Origin: Agriterribacter humi | Lineage (GTDB): Bacteria > Bacteroidota > Bacteroidia > Chitinophagales > Chitinophagaceae | Direction: 5' to 3' | DNA length: 64,000 nucleotides | Assembly: GCF_009192765.1 (NCBI RefSeq) | Contig: NZ_VOHQ01000013.1 | Coordinates: forward strand, 1-64,000 | In this document: one piece after another, positions 25,026 to 37,500 of the stretch | Numbering within the stretch: the first letter of the stretch is position 1 | Layout of the letters: the number at the start of each line of letters is the position of its first letter | Notes under the pieces: generated by a model | Told to the model about the DNA's origin: nothing | The model's database searches: none | Seen by the model: the letters and a program-made list of their open reading frames with translations, nothing else | Made by a program: the position numbers and the translations under genes

Positions 25026-25339
25026 CGAAATGAATTTTATGAAAATTTAGTTTACCAATTTTAAACGGGGTATTGAAATCGTCTTAAATGCTCCTTCCGT
25101 TTCTGTTATGACATCCCGCTTGCAAATCCCGGCAATAGCTGTCTCCGGCTGCTTTTGGTGAGTCGCTGTTTTAAGGTCTCCTTTCTCTAATACTCCTGCC
25201 AATTGCGAAGACTGCTAATAACGATGTTACCGGCTTCCATAAATTTGGGTTAGACATACAAATTTATTTTGAAGTTATTGATATAAAAATGATAGCCGTC
25301 AATATGAATCGTGACGGTACTCACCAATGGCTGGCATAA
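25026..25339 (-). other. 314-bp stretch between USP and symporter relic
   Basis: There is no intact gene. A minus-strand frame near 25060-25210 reads LEKGDLKTATHQKQPETAIA, then GICKRDVITETEGAFKTISI and PRLKLVN, without a usable start, and may be coding debris of unrecognised origin. An inverted repeat CCGTCA (25296-25301) / TGACGG (25312-25317) lies toward the right end and could be an operator. Confidence 0.35.
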
Positions 25340-25821
25340 TCAACAGATACTCGGTGGTGCAGCTGGAACGGTTAGGCCTTTGGTGCCTCCTGCCAAAAAG
25401 GAAAAAGCGATATGTATGATGATCGCTGATATAATGGAAATCAAAGCCAACCAGTCGCGGCAGGATTTATTGTAACGTCTTTCCGGGAATTCCGGAAGGG
25501 TGGAAACCCCCGAACGGATATAGAAAGGAATAAATAACAAAGCCAATAAAATAAGTACAAAAGCAGTCATCCATTCAAAATTGCCATTCAGCAAACCTGT
25601 ATCAAATCCGCTTTGGGCAAGACTTACAAGATGGATGCATGAAATATTAGTCGCAAACAATGCCAGTCCTATCATCGGCCAGCGCAACGTTTTGCCGGCT
25701 AAAAAATAATTTTCAGCAGACGTGGTTTTCTTCTTTTTTTACCTGCGCCTGCCCAAAGTCCGATCGTTACAATAAACAGGATATAAGCAATCGTGATAAT
25801 GATGTCGGGAGTGCTGACCAT
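25340..25821 (-). pseudogene. Sodium:solute symporter (SSS family), frameshifted and truncated
   Basis: From ATG at 25821 the frame reads MVSTPDIIITIAYILFIVTI GLWAGAGKK and then, after a frame change at an A-run near 25735, SAENYFLAGKTLRWPMIGLA, LFATNISCIHLVSLAQSGFD and FIPFYIRSGVSTLPEFPERR. This is the start of an SGLT-like sodium/sugar symporter (GR-x-ENYFLAGR, NIS, STLPEFxExRY). It ends after about 150 of some 530 residues. It lies 133 bp downstream of the fuconate dehydratase gene on the same strand, so it may have been that operon's transporter. Confidence 0.8.
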
Positions 25822-25954
25822 TCTTGTTTATTTATTTAGTCGTTAGAACCGTTTTGACACTCATTTTTTAGGCAAAGTGATCAGGCCTCTTATAAAACAA
25901 TTTGTGCAATCCTGGTGACAGATATGCGGCCTCCCGGCATCTTGCTGCTTATTC

Positions 25955-27175
25955 TTATATTAAATCACAACTGCTACCCGGCTCCTGGGGCGTTACATAT
26001 GCACCATGTTCAATTTTTACCGGGTAAACAAAATGTTCTTTTAAATGCGGAATGTGTTCCAGGAATAATGCTTCATGTCCCATGGCAATATGATTAAACA
26101 ATACAAGGTGCTGGTGCAATTGGCCCATGTCTCCTACATGTGGTACCACCGGTACGCCAAATTTCTTGCAAAGCAAACTGACCGTAATAAACTCGCTCAC
26201 ACCGCCTACACGTACGGCATCTACCTGAACGAATCCGGCACAGCCCGTTTGCAAATAGTTTTTAAATACAATACGGTTGGGAACGTGCTCACCAAGCGCC
26301 AGTTTTACTGGTGCTATGGCTTTAGCCAGTGTTTGATGTGCCAGCACATCGTCGGGGTGCGTTGGCTCTTCAACCCAGTAGGGGTTCATTTTTTTAAATT
26401 CGTTGCAGATAGCAATAGCCTGCGGCAGGGTCCATTGCTGATTGGCATCGAGCATTACCTTTGCATCTGCACCAGCAGCATCCCGCACAATATTTGCCCT
26501 GCGAATATCCCTTTGAGGGTTTGAAGAACCCACTTTTAATTTCATGGCCGTAAAGCCTTTGGCAATTGCATTTTTGCAGTTCTCTTTTACCTGGTTATCA
26601 TCATAATTAAACCAACCCACCGAAGTATCATAGCCAGGGTAGCCTTTTTGTAAAATGTTCATACGGTCGAACTTGCCACTTAATTGAACATTTAGTAAAT
26701 CAACCGCTTCTTCTTTTGTCAATACATCTTCCAAATAAGAAAGATCAAGGGTGTTTACTATTTGTTCGGGAGATAAATCAATGAGCAATTTCCAAAGTGG
26801 TACACCTCTTTTTTTTGCCCACAGATCATAGCATGCATTTGTAACCGAAGCCAATCCCAGGTGCACTATACCTTTGTGGGGTCCCAGCCACCTGAATTGC
26901 TGTTCATTTGACAGTTTATTAAATGTGTTACCAAAGCTGTGCATCAATTCTTCAATATCCCGGCCTTTCAGTTTCCCGGCATAAAACTGCGCAGCCCCGC
27001 ACACAAGGTCGTTTCCGTCACCAAGTGTAAATGCCAAACCGGCACCGGTTTCTCCACCATCATCGGTTAGGCGGGTAACAGCATAGGAGTATTGCGGGTT
27101 TTTATGAATGGCATCGCTGCCTGCATTGGACCGGAGTGTAAATCTTTTGTCGTGTATTTCCGCTTTCTTTATCAT
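25955..27175 (-). CDS. fucD: L-fuconate dehydratase (enolase superfamily)
   Basis: A 406-residue mandelate-racemase/enolase-superfamily protein. Catalytic and metal residues are visible: Lys in MKLKVGSSNP, Asp in VMLDANQQW, Glu in PYWVEEPTHPDD and in LALGEHVPNR, and His in VVPHVGDMGQLHQHLVLF. The signature is that of L-fuconate dehydratase (ENOSF1-like), which turns L-fuconate into 2-keto-3-deoxy-L-fuconate. It is 18 bp after an SDR gene that could encode the next enzyme. Related sugar-acid substrates such as rhamnonate are less likely but not excluded. An AraC regulator is divergent upstream of the pair. Confidence 0.88.
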   Translation of the reverse strand: MIKKAEIHDKRFTLRSNAGSDAIHKNPQYSYAVTRLTDDGGETGAGLAFTLGDGNDLVCGAAQFYAGKLKGRDIEELMHSFGNTFNKLSNEQQFRWLGPHKGIVHLGLASVTNACYDLWAKKRGVPLWKLLIDLSPEQIVNTLDLSYLEDVLTKEEAVDLLNVQLSGKFDRMNILQKGYPGYDTSVGWFNYDDNQVKENCKNAIAKGFTAMKLKVGSSNPQRDIRRANIVRDAAGADAKVMLDANQQWTLPQAIAICNEFKKMNPYWVEEPTHPDDVLAHQTLAKAIAPVKLALGEHVPNRIVFKNYLQTGCAGFVQVDAVRVGGVSEFITVSLLCKKFGVPVVPHVGDMGQLHQHLVLFNHIAMGHEALFLEHIPHLKEHFVYPVKIEHGAYVTPQEPGSSCDLI

Positions 27176-27193
27176 AAAATATTCAACAGCTAT

Positions 27194-27958
27194 TTATAAT
27201 AACTTTCGGTAACCCAGTTCGGCGCCTCCGCTTACCGGCAGTATACAACCCGTGATAAATCTTGCCGAATCGCTCAATAAAAAAATAGCAACATCAGCAA
27301 TTACATCGCCTCCTGGCATCCTGCCAAGGGGTTGGAGGTTGTCCAGGTATTTCACCATTTCATCCGGCTGGGGTTGCTCTTTAATCCATGCTTCCAGCAT
27401 AGGTGTTTTAACGGCGGCTGGAGCAATGGCATTTACCCTTACGCCCCAGTGCGCATAGTCAAGCGCCATAGCCTTGGTTAATGCATTCACAGCCCCTTTG
27501 GTGGCAACATATGCAGCATGGTTATCCTGGCCAATAGATGCCACCAGCGAACCGGTGTTGAGTATTGTTCCTTTGGACAATTTCAAAAGATCAATACCAT
27601 GTTTAGTGGTCAGTAAAATGCTTTTTACATTTACATTGAACAGGGTGTCCCATTGTTCGTCAGTAGTAGCATGCAAGGGTTGAGATGGATGAGCAATAGC
27701 AGCATTGTTGTGGATCGCGTCAAGCCTTTTGAATTTATCTGAAATGTTATCGAAAAGACTTTTCACTTCATTTTCGCTGGAAATATCGCATACCAGGTAT
27801 TGATGGCCATGTCCGTTTAATAAAGAAAGTTTATCCCGATTTTCGGGGCTTTTATCAGCAATACAAACAAGGGCGCCGGCTTTGGCATAGGCCTTCGCAC
27901 ACTCCCATCCGATACCATCGCCGCCACCTGTTAGAAGAATAACTTTGTTAGAAAGCAT
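27194..27958 (-). CDS. SDR oxidoreductase, probable 2-keto-3-deoxy-L-fuconate dehydrogenase
   Basis: A 254-residue classical SDR: VILLTGGGDGIGWECAKAYA (nucleotide binding), Asp in LVCIADKSPEN favouring NAD, NNAAIAHPS, catalytic Ser in NTGSLVASIG and YVATKGAVNALTKA. The C-terminus FITGCILPVSGGAELGY is typical. Functional assignment rests on context: it is the first gene of the unit followed by L-fuconate dehydratase, and the non-phosphorylative fucose route needs a 2-keto-3-deoxy-L-fuconate dehydrogenase. L-fucose dehydrogenase is the main alternative. The lactonase and the hydrolase of the pathway are not in the window. Confidence 0.85.
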   Translation of the reverse strand: MLSNKVILLTGGGDGIGWECAKAYAKAGALVCIADKSPENRDKLSLLNGHGHQYLVCDISSENEVKSLFDNISDKFKRLDAIHNNAAIAHPSQPLHATTDEQWDTLFNVNVKSILLTTKHGIDLLKLSKGTILNTGSLVASIGQDNHAAYVATKGAVNALTKAMALDYAHWGVRVNAIAPAAVKTPMLEAWIKEQPQPDEMVKYLDNLQPLGRMPGGDVIADVAIFLLSDSARFITGCILPVSGGAELGYRKLL

Positions 27959-28088
27959 TACGTTTGTTTTACTTCAATGTTCGAGATAGCAAAATTACCT
28001 GCCGGTTTTTAAAATGTATGATCCGTTATTGACAATTGCTTACTTTATATTAGCCAATTGATAAATAAATTTGAATATTGCAGCTAAT

Positions 28089-28958
28089 ATGAAACCTGTT
28101 TTTGCTAAAGTGCTGGAGGGATGGGATAATGAAGTGTATGCTACCCGGTATATTGACCGTCCTTATTTCACCACCGAATTTCATTTTCACAAGGAGTGCC
28201 AGTTGAGTTATATTTTAGAAGGTGAGGGTACAAGAATCATCGGGGATAGCGTTGAGAAATTTACGAGTGACGAATTGATCCTTTTGGGCAGCAACATTCC
28301 TCATGTATGGCACAATGAAGAAAAAAACTTAAATAAAAGAGCAAAACAAAAAAAGCATGTCAGATCTGTTGCGCTATTTTTTGATCCGGATAAATTAATT
28401 AAACTGTTATCCTGCTTTTATAATACAAAGAAACTGGAGCAAGTACTGCAAACCGCCAGAAGAGGAATAAGTTTTCACGGTTCTGCCAAAGAACAGTTGA
28501 AAGCGTTGTTATTGAAAATGGCAGATACAGAACGATCAGAAAAATTGATCTTGTTATTACAACTATTACAGATTCTATGTGTCACAAAAAAATATCAGTT
28601 GCTGGCAGGAGCAGGTTATATCAATACATACCATGCAAGGGATAATGAAAGAATTGACAAAGTGTTTAAATACCTGTTCAATAACTTTTCCACTGAAATA
28701 AAACTGGACGATGTGGCCAGCCTTGCTAATATGAATAAGCAGGCTTTTTGCCGGTTTTTTAAAGCCAGAACACAAAAAACAGTGGTGGAGTTTATCAACG
28801 AAATACGGATTGCACAGGCTATCAAACTGTTAACGGCAAAAGATGCAGCCATTAAAGCCATTGCGTATGAATGTGGATACAACAGCATTTCCAATTTCAA
28901 TAAATTTTTTAAGCTTATAACTGGAAAAACACCTTCTGAGTTTAAGAGACAGGTTTGA
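28089..28958 (+). CDS. AraC family transcriptional regulator
   Basis: A 289-residue regulator from the ATG at 28089 (an in-frame TTG at 28071 adds six residues). The N-terminal cupin sensor has FHFHKECQLSYILEGEGTRI and NIPHVWHNEEKN; the C-terminal 100 residues have two helix-turn-helix motifs, LDDVASLANMNKQAFCRFFK and IKAIAYECGYNSISNFNKFF followed by ITGKTPSEFKRQV. It is divergent from the SDR/fucD unit with a 130-bp shared intergenic region that contains an imperfect inverted repeat around two CAATTG cores, so it most likely controls that operon in response to a sugar (inference). Confidence 0.9.
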   Translation: MKPVFAKVLEGWDNEVYATRYIDRPYFTTEFHFHKECQLSYILEGEGTRIIGDSVEKFTSDELILLGSNIPHVWHNEEKNLNKRAKQKKHVRSVALFFDPDKLIKLLSCFYNTKKLEQVLQTARRGISFHGSAKEQLKALLLKMADTERSEKLILLLQLLQILCVTKKYQLLAGAGYINTYHARDNERIDKVFKYLFNNFSTEIKLDDVASLANMNKQAFCRFFKARTQKTVVEFINEIRIAQAIKLLTAKDAAIKAIAYECGYNSISNFNKFFKLITGKTPSEFKRQV

Positions 28959-29711
28959 CATGCAGCACTCGCAAAGCTTTTGTAGGAATTGATAAGTGAA
29001 TGAGGCAGACCTGTGAAATACCCTATGGCTGAGCAATGCCTGTGCGTTATTTAGTTTACAAAAACGTTAAGGAATTCGCATCATTAGTGTCCGGTAAAAA
29101 CTGGATTGAATATATGAAAAGGAGACGGGGAAGTCACCTTTTCGGTATTTTAAGTTGCCACACAAAAAAACCGCTGATGAATAAAGGTACTTTTTTTACC
29201 AGACAGCCAATCTCTCCATCAGGTGCTAAATGTCCTTTCCCATTCAATGGTTACGCTATTGCTAGTGTAGCAATCTCTTAATAAGTATACTAACTTGCAT
29301 TGTATGTCCAGTTAAAAGGTTTTGCCCTTTCCTTGTTATATGTTTTAATATATGCCATCAGTTGATCCACGAGTTATAATCCCTAAAGGCAATATCCACT
29401 AAAGGCAGAAACACAGTACAGCGGATACCGGATACTGAAGTTTGACGCGGTAATGATTGGTAAGCTATCGGAGGAAGGGAAAAGTTTTTTGACCCAGAAA
29501 AGGAAGCCGCTTTTGTAAATTGGGTTTATTTGGCTTTTTAAATAGCTTACGTTTTCATCTTTCAACCTTGAAACTTAATCACATCGAAAACAGTACAGTT
29601 TGCTTTATTGCAATACTTATTGCCATTGGGATCAATTTATTAATAAAACTGATAGTAATAGAAAGAGAAAAACCATGAAACATAATACTGTATTATATCT
29701 CATGGTTTAGG
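28959..29711. other. 753-bp stretch without a recognisable gene
   Basis: I see no family signature on either strand. Short frames exist, such as 29036-29281, but have no recognisable domain. Two loosely similar segments, GTGTCCGGTAAAAACT near 29088 and ATGTCCAGTTAAAAGG near 29306, might be eroded mobile-element ends, but no transposase is visible. This is the border between the accessory half and core genes. Confidence 0.4.
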
Positions 29712-29786
29712 TGGTAGCCCGTACGAGAATCGAACTCGTGATTCATCCGTGAAAGGGATGCGTCTTAACCCCTTGACCAACGGGCC
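29712..29786 (-). tRNA. tRNA-Glu (anticodon UUC), CCA encoded
   Basis: Read on the minus strand the sequence starts GGCCCGTTGGTCAAGGGGTT and ends ACGGGCTACCA. The acceptor stem GGCCCGT/ACGGGCT pairs fully with one G-U, the anticodon loop is CTTTCAC with TTC, and the T-arm has GTTCGATTC flanked by complementary CGAG/CTCG. The 3' CCA is encoded. The 3' end faces the accessory region to the left. Length is 75 nt including CCA. Confidence 0.96.
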
Positions 29787-29869
29787 TTATCAATTTTGGG
29801 AGTGCAAAGATAAAGTTACAGGCATATCCCTCCAAAACTTTTTCTTAAATAGTTTTAATTCCGCTTCCC

Positions 29870-29890
29870 GCCGCATTTAGCGGCTTTTTT
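29870..29890 (+). terminator. Short intrinsic-terminator-like hairpin in front of gapA
   Basis: GCCGC-ATTTA-GCGGC followed by TTTTTT on the plus strand. No plus-strand gene ends just upstream, so either it protects gapA from upstream readthrough or it lies in the gapA leader, about 98 bases before the ATG. Confidence 0.5.
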
Positions 29891-29987
29891 ACATGCATAA
29901 TATAACACAGTTTAATCATTTCTTCCCTGTTTATTGATTTCATGTCGTAAATTTGCATCTCATTTTAAAAAGCTAAACAATTGTACA

Positions 29988-31001
29988 ATGAGCACAGTAA
30001 AAGTTGCAATTAATGGTTTCGGACGAATAGGACGGTTAGTATACCGCCAGATATATAATATGGAAGGCATTGACATAGTAGCTGTCAATGATTTAACCAG
30101 CCCCAAAGTGCTGGCGCATTTATTAAAATACGATACGGCACAGGGACGCTTTGATGCGGATGTTAAAGCAACCGAAAATTCGATTACTGTAAACGGCGAT
30201 GAAATTAAGATATACGCGCAAAAAGATCCCGCACAAATTCCCTGGGGAACACACCAGGTAGATGTAGTGCTTGAATGTACCGGCTTCTTTGCCGATAAAG
30301 ACAAAGCTTCGGCACACCTTACGGCTGGCGCTAAAAAAGTGGTTATATCCGCACCTGCCACAGGCGATATCAAAACCATTGTATTTAATGTAAATCATGA
30401 TATTTTAGACGGTAGTGAAACGGTTATCAGTTGCGCTTCCTGTACCACCAACTGCCTGGCGCCCATGGCCGATACCTTAGACAAAAAGTTCGGTATCGTT
30501 TCGGCCTTAATGACTACCATTCACGCATACACGAACGATCAGAACACACAGGATGCCCCGCATCCCAAGGGTGATCTTCGCCGTGCAAGAGCCGCTGCGC
30601 AAAATATTGTTCCCAACAGTACCGGCGCTGCAAAAGCAATCGGTTTGGTATTACCACAACTGAAAGGAAAGTTAGACGGTACCGCACAGCGTGTGCCCGT
30701 TCTTACCGGCTCATTAACCGAATTAACCAGCATACTCGGTAAAAAAGTAACCGCCGATGAAATAAATGCCGCTATGAAAGCAGCTTCCAATGAGTCGTAC
30801 GGTTATAATGAAGATGAAATTGTAAGCAGTGATATTATTGGTATGAGCTATGGTTCTCTTTTTGACGCCACGCAAACCAAGGTGTTGTCTGTAGGCGATA
30901 CGCAGTTGGTGAAAACGGTGAGCTGGTACGATAATGAAATGAGCTATGTAAGCCAGTTGGTGCGCACGGTTCATTATTTTGCCAAACTGATCGGCAAATA
31001 A
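29988..31001 (+). CDS. gapA: Glyceraldehyde-3-phosphate dehydrogenase, type I
   Basis: A 337-residue GAPDH from the ATG at 29988; the upstream in-frame codons from 29934 do not look like family sequence. NAD-binding [14 protein letters not shown] opens the protein; the catalytic Cys is in [15 protein letters not shown]; the substrate-binding regions [20 protein letters not shown] and [20 protein letters not shown] and the C-terminal [16 protein letters not shown] are complete. It catalyses the NAD-linked oxidation of glyceraldehyde 3-phosphate. pgk follows 89 bp downstream in the same direction, so the two consecutive glycolytic steps are probably co-transcribed. Confidence 0.97.
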   Translation: MSTVKVAINGFGRIGRLVYRQIYNMEGIDIVAVNDLTSPKVLAHLLKYDTAQGRFDADVKATENSITVNGDEIKIYAQKDPAQIPWGTHQVDVVLECTGFFADKDKASAHLTAGAKKVVISAPATGDIKTIVFNVNHDILDGSETVISCASCTTNCLAPMADTLDKKFGIVSALMTTIHAYTNDQNTQDAPHPKGDLRRARAAAQNIVPNSTGAAKAIGLVLPQLKGKLDGTAQRVPVLTGSLTELTSILGKKVTADEINAAMKAASNESYGYNEDEIVSSDIIGMSYGSLFDATQTKVLSVGDTQLVKTVSWYDNEMSYVSQLVRTVHYFAKLIGK

Positions 31002-31090
31002 TGTGTTTGTTTCCGGGAAACCGGAAATCATGGCGGCTTTGTTACTGCTAACCGTCTCTTTTCGGTTGGTATCTTTAAATCGTTTGTACT

Positions 31091-32290
31091 ATGTCTAAAT
31101 TCTCTTCCTGTAATTTCAAGGGTCAGAAAGCATTGGTTAGGGTTGATTTTAATGTTCCGCTCAATGATAAATTTGAAATTACGGATGATAACCGTATGCG
31201 TGCAGCCGTGCCTACCATTAAAAAAATACTGGATGATGGCGGCATGGTTATATTAATGAGTCACCTGGGTCGGCCAAAAGGAGGTCCCGAAGAAAAATAT
31301 TCTTTAAAACCACTCATCAAACATTTAAGCGATCTTTTAGGCGGTATAACCGTTTTATTTGCCAACGACTGTATAGGAGAACAGGCTTACACAACGGCCG
31401 GTATGATGAAGCCGGGGGAAGTGCTGCTGCTGGAAAATCTTCGTTTTCATAAGCAGGAGGAAGAAGGAGATGAGGCCTTTGCGAAAAAACTGGCCGGACT
31501 TGCTGATATTTATGTGAATGATGCTTTTGGAACGGCGCATCGTGCACATGCTTCAACGGCAGTGATCGCTAAGTTTTTTCCGGTAGAAAAAAGAATGTTC
31601 GGACTGCTGATGGAAGGAGAGGTGAAAAGCGCTGAAAAAGTATTGCACAAGTCTGAAAAGCCGTTTACCGCTATTATTGGCGGTGCTAAAGTATCTGATA
31701 AAATACTGATCATAGAAAATTTATTAAAGAAGGCCAATGACGTCATTATTGGTGGCGGAATGGCCTATACCTTTATTAAAGCGCAGGGTGGTAAAATAGG
31801 CAATTCACTTTGTGAAGAAGACCGCCTGGATATGGCAAATGAATTATTAAAAAAGGCAGCAGATATGGGCGTAAATATTCATTTACCTTCCGATTCCATT
31901 ATTGCCGATAAGTTTGATGCCAATGCAAAAGTTTCTTCTGCCCCCAGCAATAATATCCCCGATGGCTGGTTAGGTTTAGATATTGGTGAACTGGGCAGAA
32001 GTGAATTTGCCAATGTGATCAAAAAATCAAAAACGATTTTGTGGAATGGGCCTATGGGCGTTTTTGAAATGGAAAAGTTTCAGTTGGGCACCAAAGCCAT
32101 AGCTGAGGCCGTAGCTGAAGCCACCGAAGACGGCGCTTATTCTTTAGTTGGTGGCGGTGATTCTGTAGCTGCCGTTAACCAGTTTGGATTTGCAGATAAA
32201 GTGAGCTATGTATCTACCGGCGGCGGCGCTATGCTCGAATATTTTGAAGGAAAAACATTACCGGGTATTGCAGCCGTTTCGGCCTTATGA
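31091..32290 (+). CDS. pgk: Phosphoglycerate kinase
   Basis: A 399-residue complete PGK. Substrate-site motifs are [21 protein letters not shown] and [24 protein letters not shown] and the nucleotide-site [15 protein letters not shown] with [20 protein letters not shown] follow. The C-terminus [11 protein letters not shown]-type helix is present ([10 protein letters not shown]). It transfers phosphate from 1,3-bisphosphoglycerate to ADP in the cytoplasm. It lies after gapA and converges on lepA; the intervening 109 bp hold an AT-rich repeat block. Confidence 0.97.
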   Translation: MSKFSSCNFKGQKALVRVDFNVPLNDKFEITDDNRMRAAVPTIKKILDDGGMVILMSHLGRPKGGPEEKYSLKPLIKHLSDLLGGITVLFANDCIGEQAYTTAGMMKPGEVLLLENLRFHKQEEEGDEAFAKKLAGLADIYVNDAFGTAHRAHASTAVIAKFFPVEKRMFGLLMEGEVKSAEKVLHKSEKPFTAIIGGAKVSDKILIIENLLKKANDVIIGGGMAYTFIKAQGGKIGNSLCEEDRLDMANELLKKAADMGVNIHLPSDSIIADKFDANAKVSSAPSNNIPDGWLGLDIGELGRSEFANVIKKSKTILWNGPMGVFEMEKFQLGTKAIAEAVAEATEDGAYSLVGGGDSVAAVNQFGFADKVSYVSTGGGAMLEYFEGKTLPGIAAVSAL

Positions 32291-32399
32291 TTTGTAATTT
32301 GATATTTAAGATTTGAAATGGAGGGATCCTCATCCCGCATTTGCATGACATTTCATAGGGAATACAATCTCAAATTTCAAATCATAAATTTCAAATCCG
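32291..32399. repeat. AT-rich inverted repeat block between pgk and lepA
   Basis: GATTTGTAATTTGATATTTA AGATTTGAAAT on the left and ATTTCAAATCATAAATTTCA AATC on the right form an imperfect long inverted repeat between convergent genes, suitable as a bidirectional terminator. The same AATTTCAAAT/CTTAAATTTC vocabulary returns at 47612, 58640 and 63700. Confidence 0.6.
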
Positions 32400-34193
<1,794 letters not shown>

Positions 34194-34521
34194 GTACCCT
34201 GTTCCCTTAAAGCGGAACTCCTTTTTTTATTTTTTTGAACGGGCAAAGGTAAGTGTTTTGGATATCAATTTAAAGCGGGAGTTTGGAGGCATTTTTCCGA
34301 TAAAGGCATAACCAAACAATGCCTGGGCTGCCTTAATCGAACCGCTTCTTTTTGAAAAAATGCATCAATTATTGAGGAGCCATTTGGAAAAGACGCAATG
34401 ACCTGCCCATGCAGAAAATGGCAGATAATATACAGAAAAAATGTACTGGATCTTTGTAATAAATCTCTGCTGCAATAATGTTGCTTATTGGATTATGCTT
34501 TTCCTTTTTGGTTAACAAATT
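34194..34521. other. 328-bp intergenic region upstream of lepA
   Basis: No frame of note. It should hold the lepA promoter at the left side and the 3' region of the lyase transcript on the right. A clear terminator was not found. Confidence 0.4.
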
Positions 34522-37500
34522 TCAGCGAATCACCGAAATGCCCATTGTTTCGCCGGTTGATAAACGTAAAAAATACATACCTGATGCAAGTCCCTGAACG
34601 GATATTCTTTCAGATGCGCTGGTGAGGCGTCCCTGTTTCACTGTTTTTCCGGAAGCGTCAGCCAGTAGCCAGTTCACTGAACCCTGCGGCTTTTGTTTTA
34701 AGCGAATGAAAAACTCATCTTTTGCCGGGTTAGGAGCAATGGTAATGGCATTTTGTTGCTTGTTTTTAAGCAGTACAATATTTGAGTATTGCCAAATTCC
34801 TGCGCTTTCCTGCCATTTTACACGATACAGATAAGCAGGTGCTTCAATATTTTTATCGTAGAAAGTATACTGCTGTTCACCGGTTGTTGCTGCAAAAGTG
34901 TAGCTGTCTATGGTAGTCCATGCGCCATTATCCGCGTTTTGACGTTCAAGATAATAGTCCATCGTTTCATTATCATTTTCAACTTTCAGTTCGAGCACAT
35001 TCCTGTTGCCGGAAAGATCAGAATGGCCCGCGAAAGACAATAATTCTATTGGCAGGATCACTTCATTGCTTTTAATGAGGGCAATCTCTGCAGGCAAACC
35101 ATCGGCAGGATTAAACTGAACAATAGTTTGGGTTGGTTCTGCTGATATTACGTTGGCATATTTTGAAGGTATACCGGGGAGCTTTGACCATTTGCCATAG
35201 AGTGTTAAGGTAATGGGAACTGCTGTGCTTACATTATTCACCAGGTTTAAATCAGGGTTCACCAGTGAAATACGAAGGGTGTCAATATTTACCTGCATCG
35301 TGGCAACACAGGGCACATCATTGCCTTTTAAAATATCATTGGAAACCAGGTTGTCATTGGGTAAAAAAAGACTGAAGCCGGTAACCCCGCTTGCGTTTTC
35401 GCGGATGATATGAGCGGCTGTATCCAGCTGCAGGATATCAAAAGCACGGGTAGATGAAGACTGCATATCAGCGGCAAAGGCAGTCATATCATTCTCAGTA
35501 GTATTGGGTGCAATAACATATGCATACTTAGCACTTGCCGGTGCATTGCCGTGATCGATAAACGCATTGGCAAAATTAGCCGTAGTAGTGGCGCCTGAAC
35601 CCGATTGGTCGGGACTGGTTTGCGATTGCCTTTCTACATGTATGGTATTGCCCGGTAAAACATAGTAACCTGTTTTATAGGCATCAATAAGCCAGTGAGG
35701 GCTGGCTTTGTCAAGATTCTCCGACTGGGAAACCCCTGTTTTTGAAGCGCCATCTACTACCGTTGGTGTTCCGGTAGAAGATAAAGCACCCTGGAACAGA
35801 GTGGTAATGGTTTTATTGGCGTCATCGTTGTTGTTGATATTGCTGCCGAGGCAAACGATCTTATCACCAAAGCAAAAGAAGGATTTGCGGAAAATAAAGC
35901 TTGGGTTATGGGTAGCTGTAGCGGCTGTTTGCTTAAAATTTAATCCAAACATGCCGTAATCACCATGCAGGTCAGCCAGGATGACATCAGATGGTGCATT
36001 GGGTGCAGGTATTCCAAACTTCACTCCGCCGGCAAAATTGTAGGCATTTTTTTCTGCGAGGTAAGATACCGAGGCCGGCGCCATCAGTTGGGAAAAGGGC
36101 AGGATAATAGTGGTTGCTCCCGGTACTTTATTCCAGTCCCAGCCGGTAGCCGTTAAGCCACTCGCGGCAAGCCCTCCGGGATACATAATTTCAAGGGCGC
36201 CGTAGCTCTGATATCTCCCATAGCGATTGGCGCCGGTAGAGATTTCTGTTCCCCAGAAATAATTGTTAATGCCTTTTATGGTGGCTGCCCAATTATCTTT
36301 TCTGTGCATCGCCAGGGGGCTGTAGTTCATTTGCCAGAAGCCTGAAGGAAAAGGCTCTGCCGGAACGCCTGAAGGCGGTCTGTCTATTCCATATATCCGG
36401 GTGCGCATGCCTGCAACGATAGGATCAATGGAGGTATTCAGGATTTCGCCCCCAATTTGTGCCATCCTGGTAAAGAACCCACCCGAAAAGGTAATAGGAG
36501 AGAAAAAAGTATGCCTGCCGGTAAGGCTATTGGCAAATTGAATGGTATTGCACATTAAATACTGTGCATATACTACTTTTCTTAAATTTTCATATGCTTC
36601 GGCATCTATCAGAAAGTCAGTACCCCTGAATGTATACAGTACCGGATCAATAATGGCCTGAAAAGAATACGCGTACGAATTGTAATGCCCATAATGATGA
36701 AAGGTGGTTCCATCGGGCTTCATGCCATCGGTGTTTCCCTTTTGATTTTTTAAAAACCTTTCGATGTACAATTTAAGGCGCTGAAGGTCCTGAACGGCAT
36801 GAGCATCATCCGGGCTAAATAAAATAACGCACAAAAAGGCGTCCTGCAATACATAAAGGTTGTCTTCATCAAAAAGCCCATCTGAATTTTCATTCCAGCC
36901 CATATTTATGCCCATGCTCCATTTCAACCAATCCCATATCTTATATCTTAAATCTTCATCAATAAAATCTTCGGCATTAATCAGAGCCTTGTAAAAAAGC
37001 ATGTCATCATAGCCCCACGAATTTCCGGCAAACCACCTGCCGCTGCCGGCCGCAATACCGTTATCCAGCATCAGCTTCAGAATATTAATTGCTTTATCCC
37101 TGCTATCGGTATTGTTGTTGTGTATATAGCTCCTGGTAAAAACGGCGAACATGGTATCAATCTCCGATAAATCGGAAATGTCTTTTCCTTTAATGAGGTT
37201 TCCGTCAGGCACTATGTTGTAAGTGGCGTACAGGGCATTGGCATCACTTAATTCCGAAGCAGAAGGTGCTGTTCCCCTGTCAATAACTTTAATGCGTCCA
37301 CGAATAAGGTTCAGATCATCTACCTCTTTTGCGGTAGGCTGGCTCAATGGGATCGTTGGCGTAAGTGTATCCAGTTGGTGAAAAAAATCGCTGGAATAAT
37401 ATGGCTCAGTGGCCAATGCAGATAAATCGGGCATTTGCCTGTCGGCATACTTCATCTCAGAAGTTCGCATGTACTGCATATTATCAATGAATATAGTGCC

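Noticed and set aside
29036-29281. An 81-codon plus-strand frame before tRNA-Glu
   Set aside because: No similarity recognised, no start context, irregular composition; treated as non-coding.
29088-29325. Possible insertion-sequence ends (GTGTCCGGTAAAAACT / ATGTCCAGTTAAAAGG)
   Set aside because: They are direct rather than inverted, only loosely similar, and no transposase remnant lies between them.
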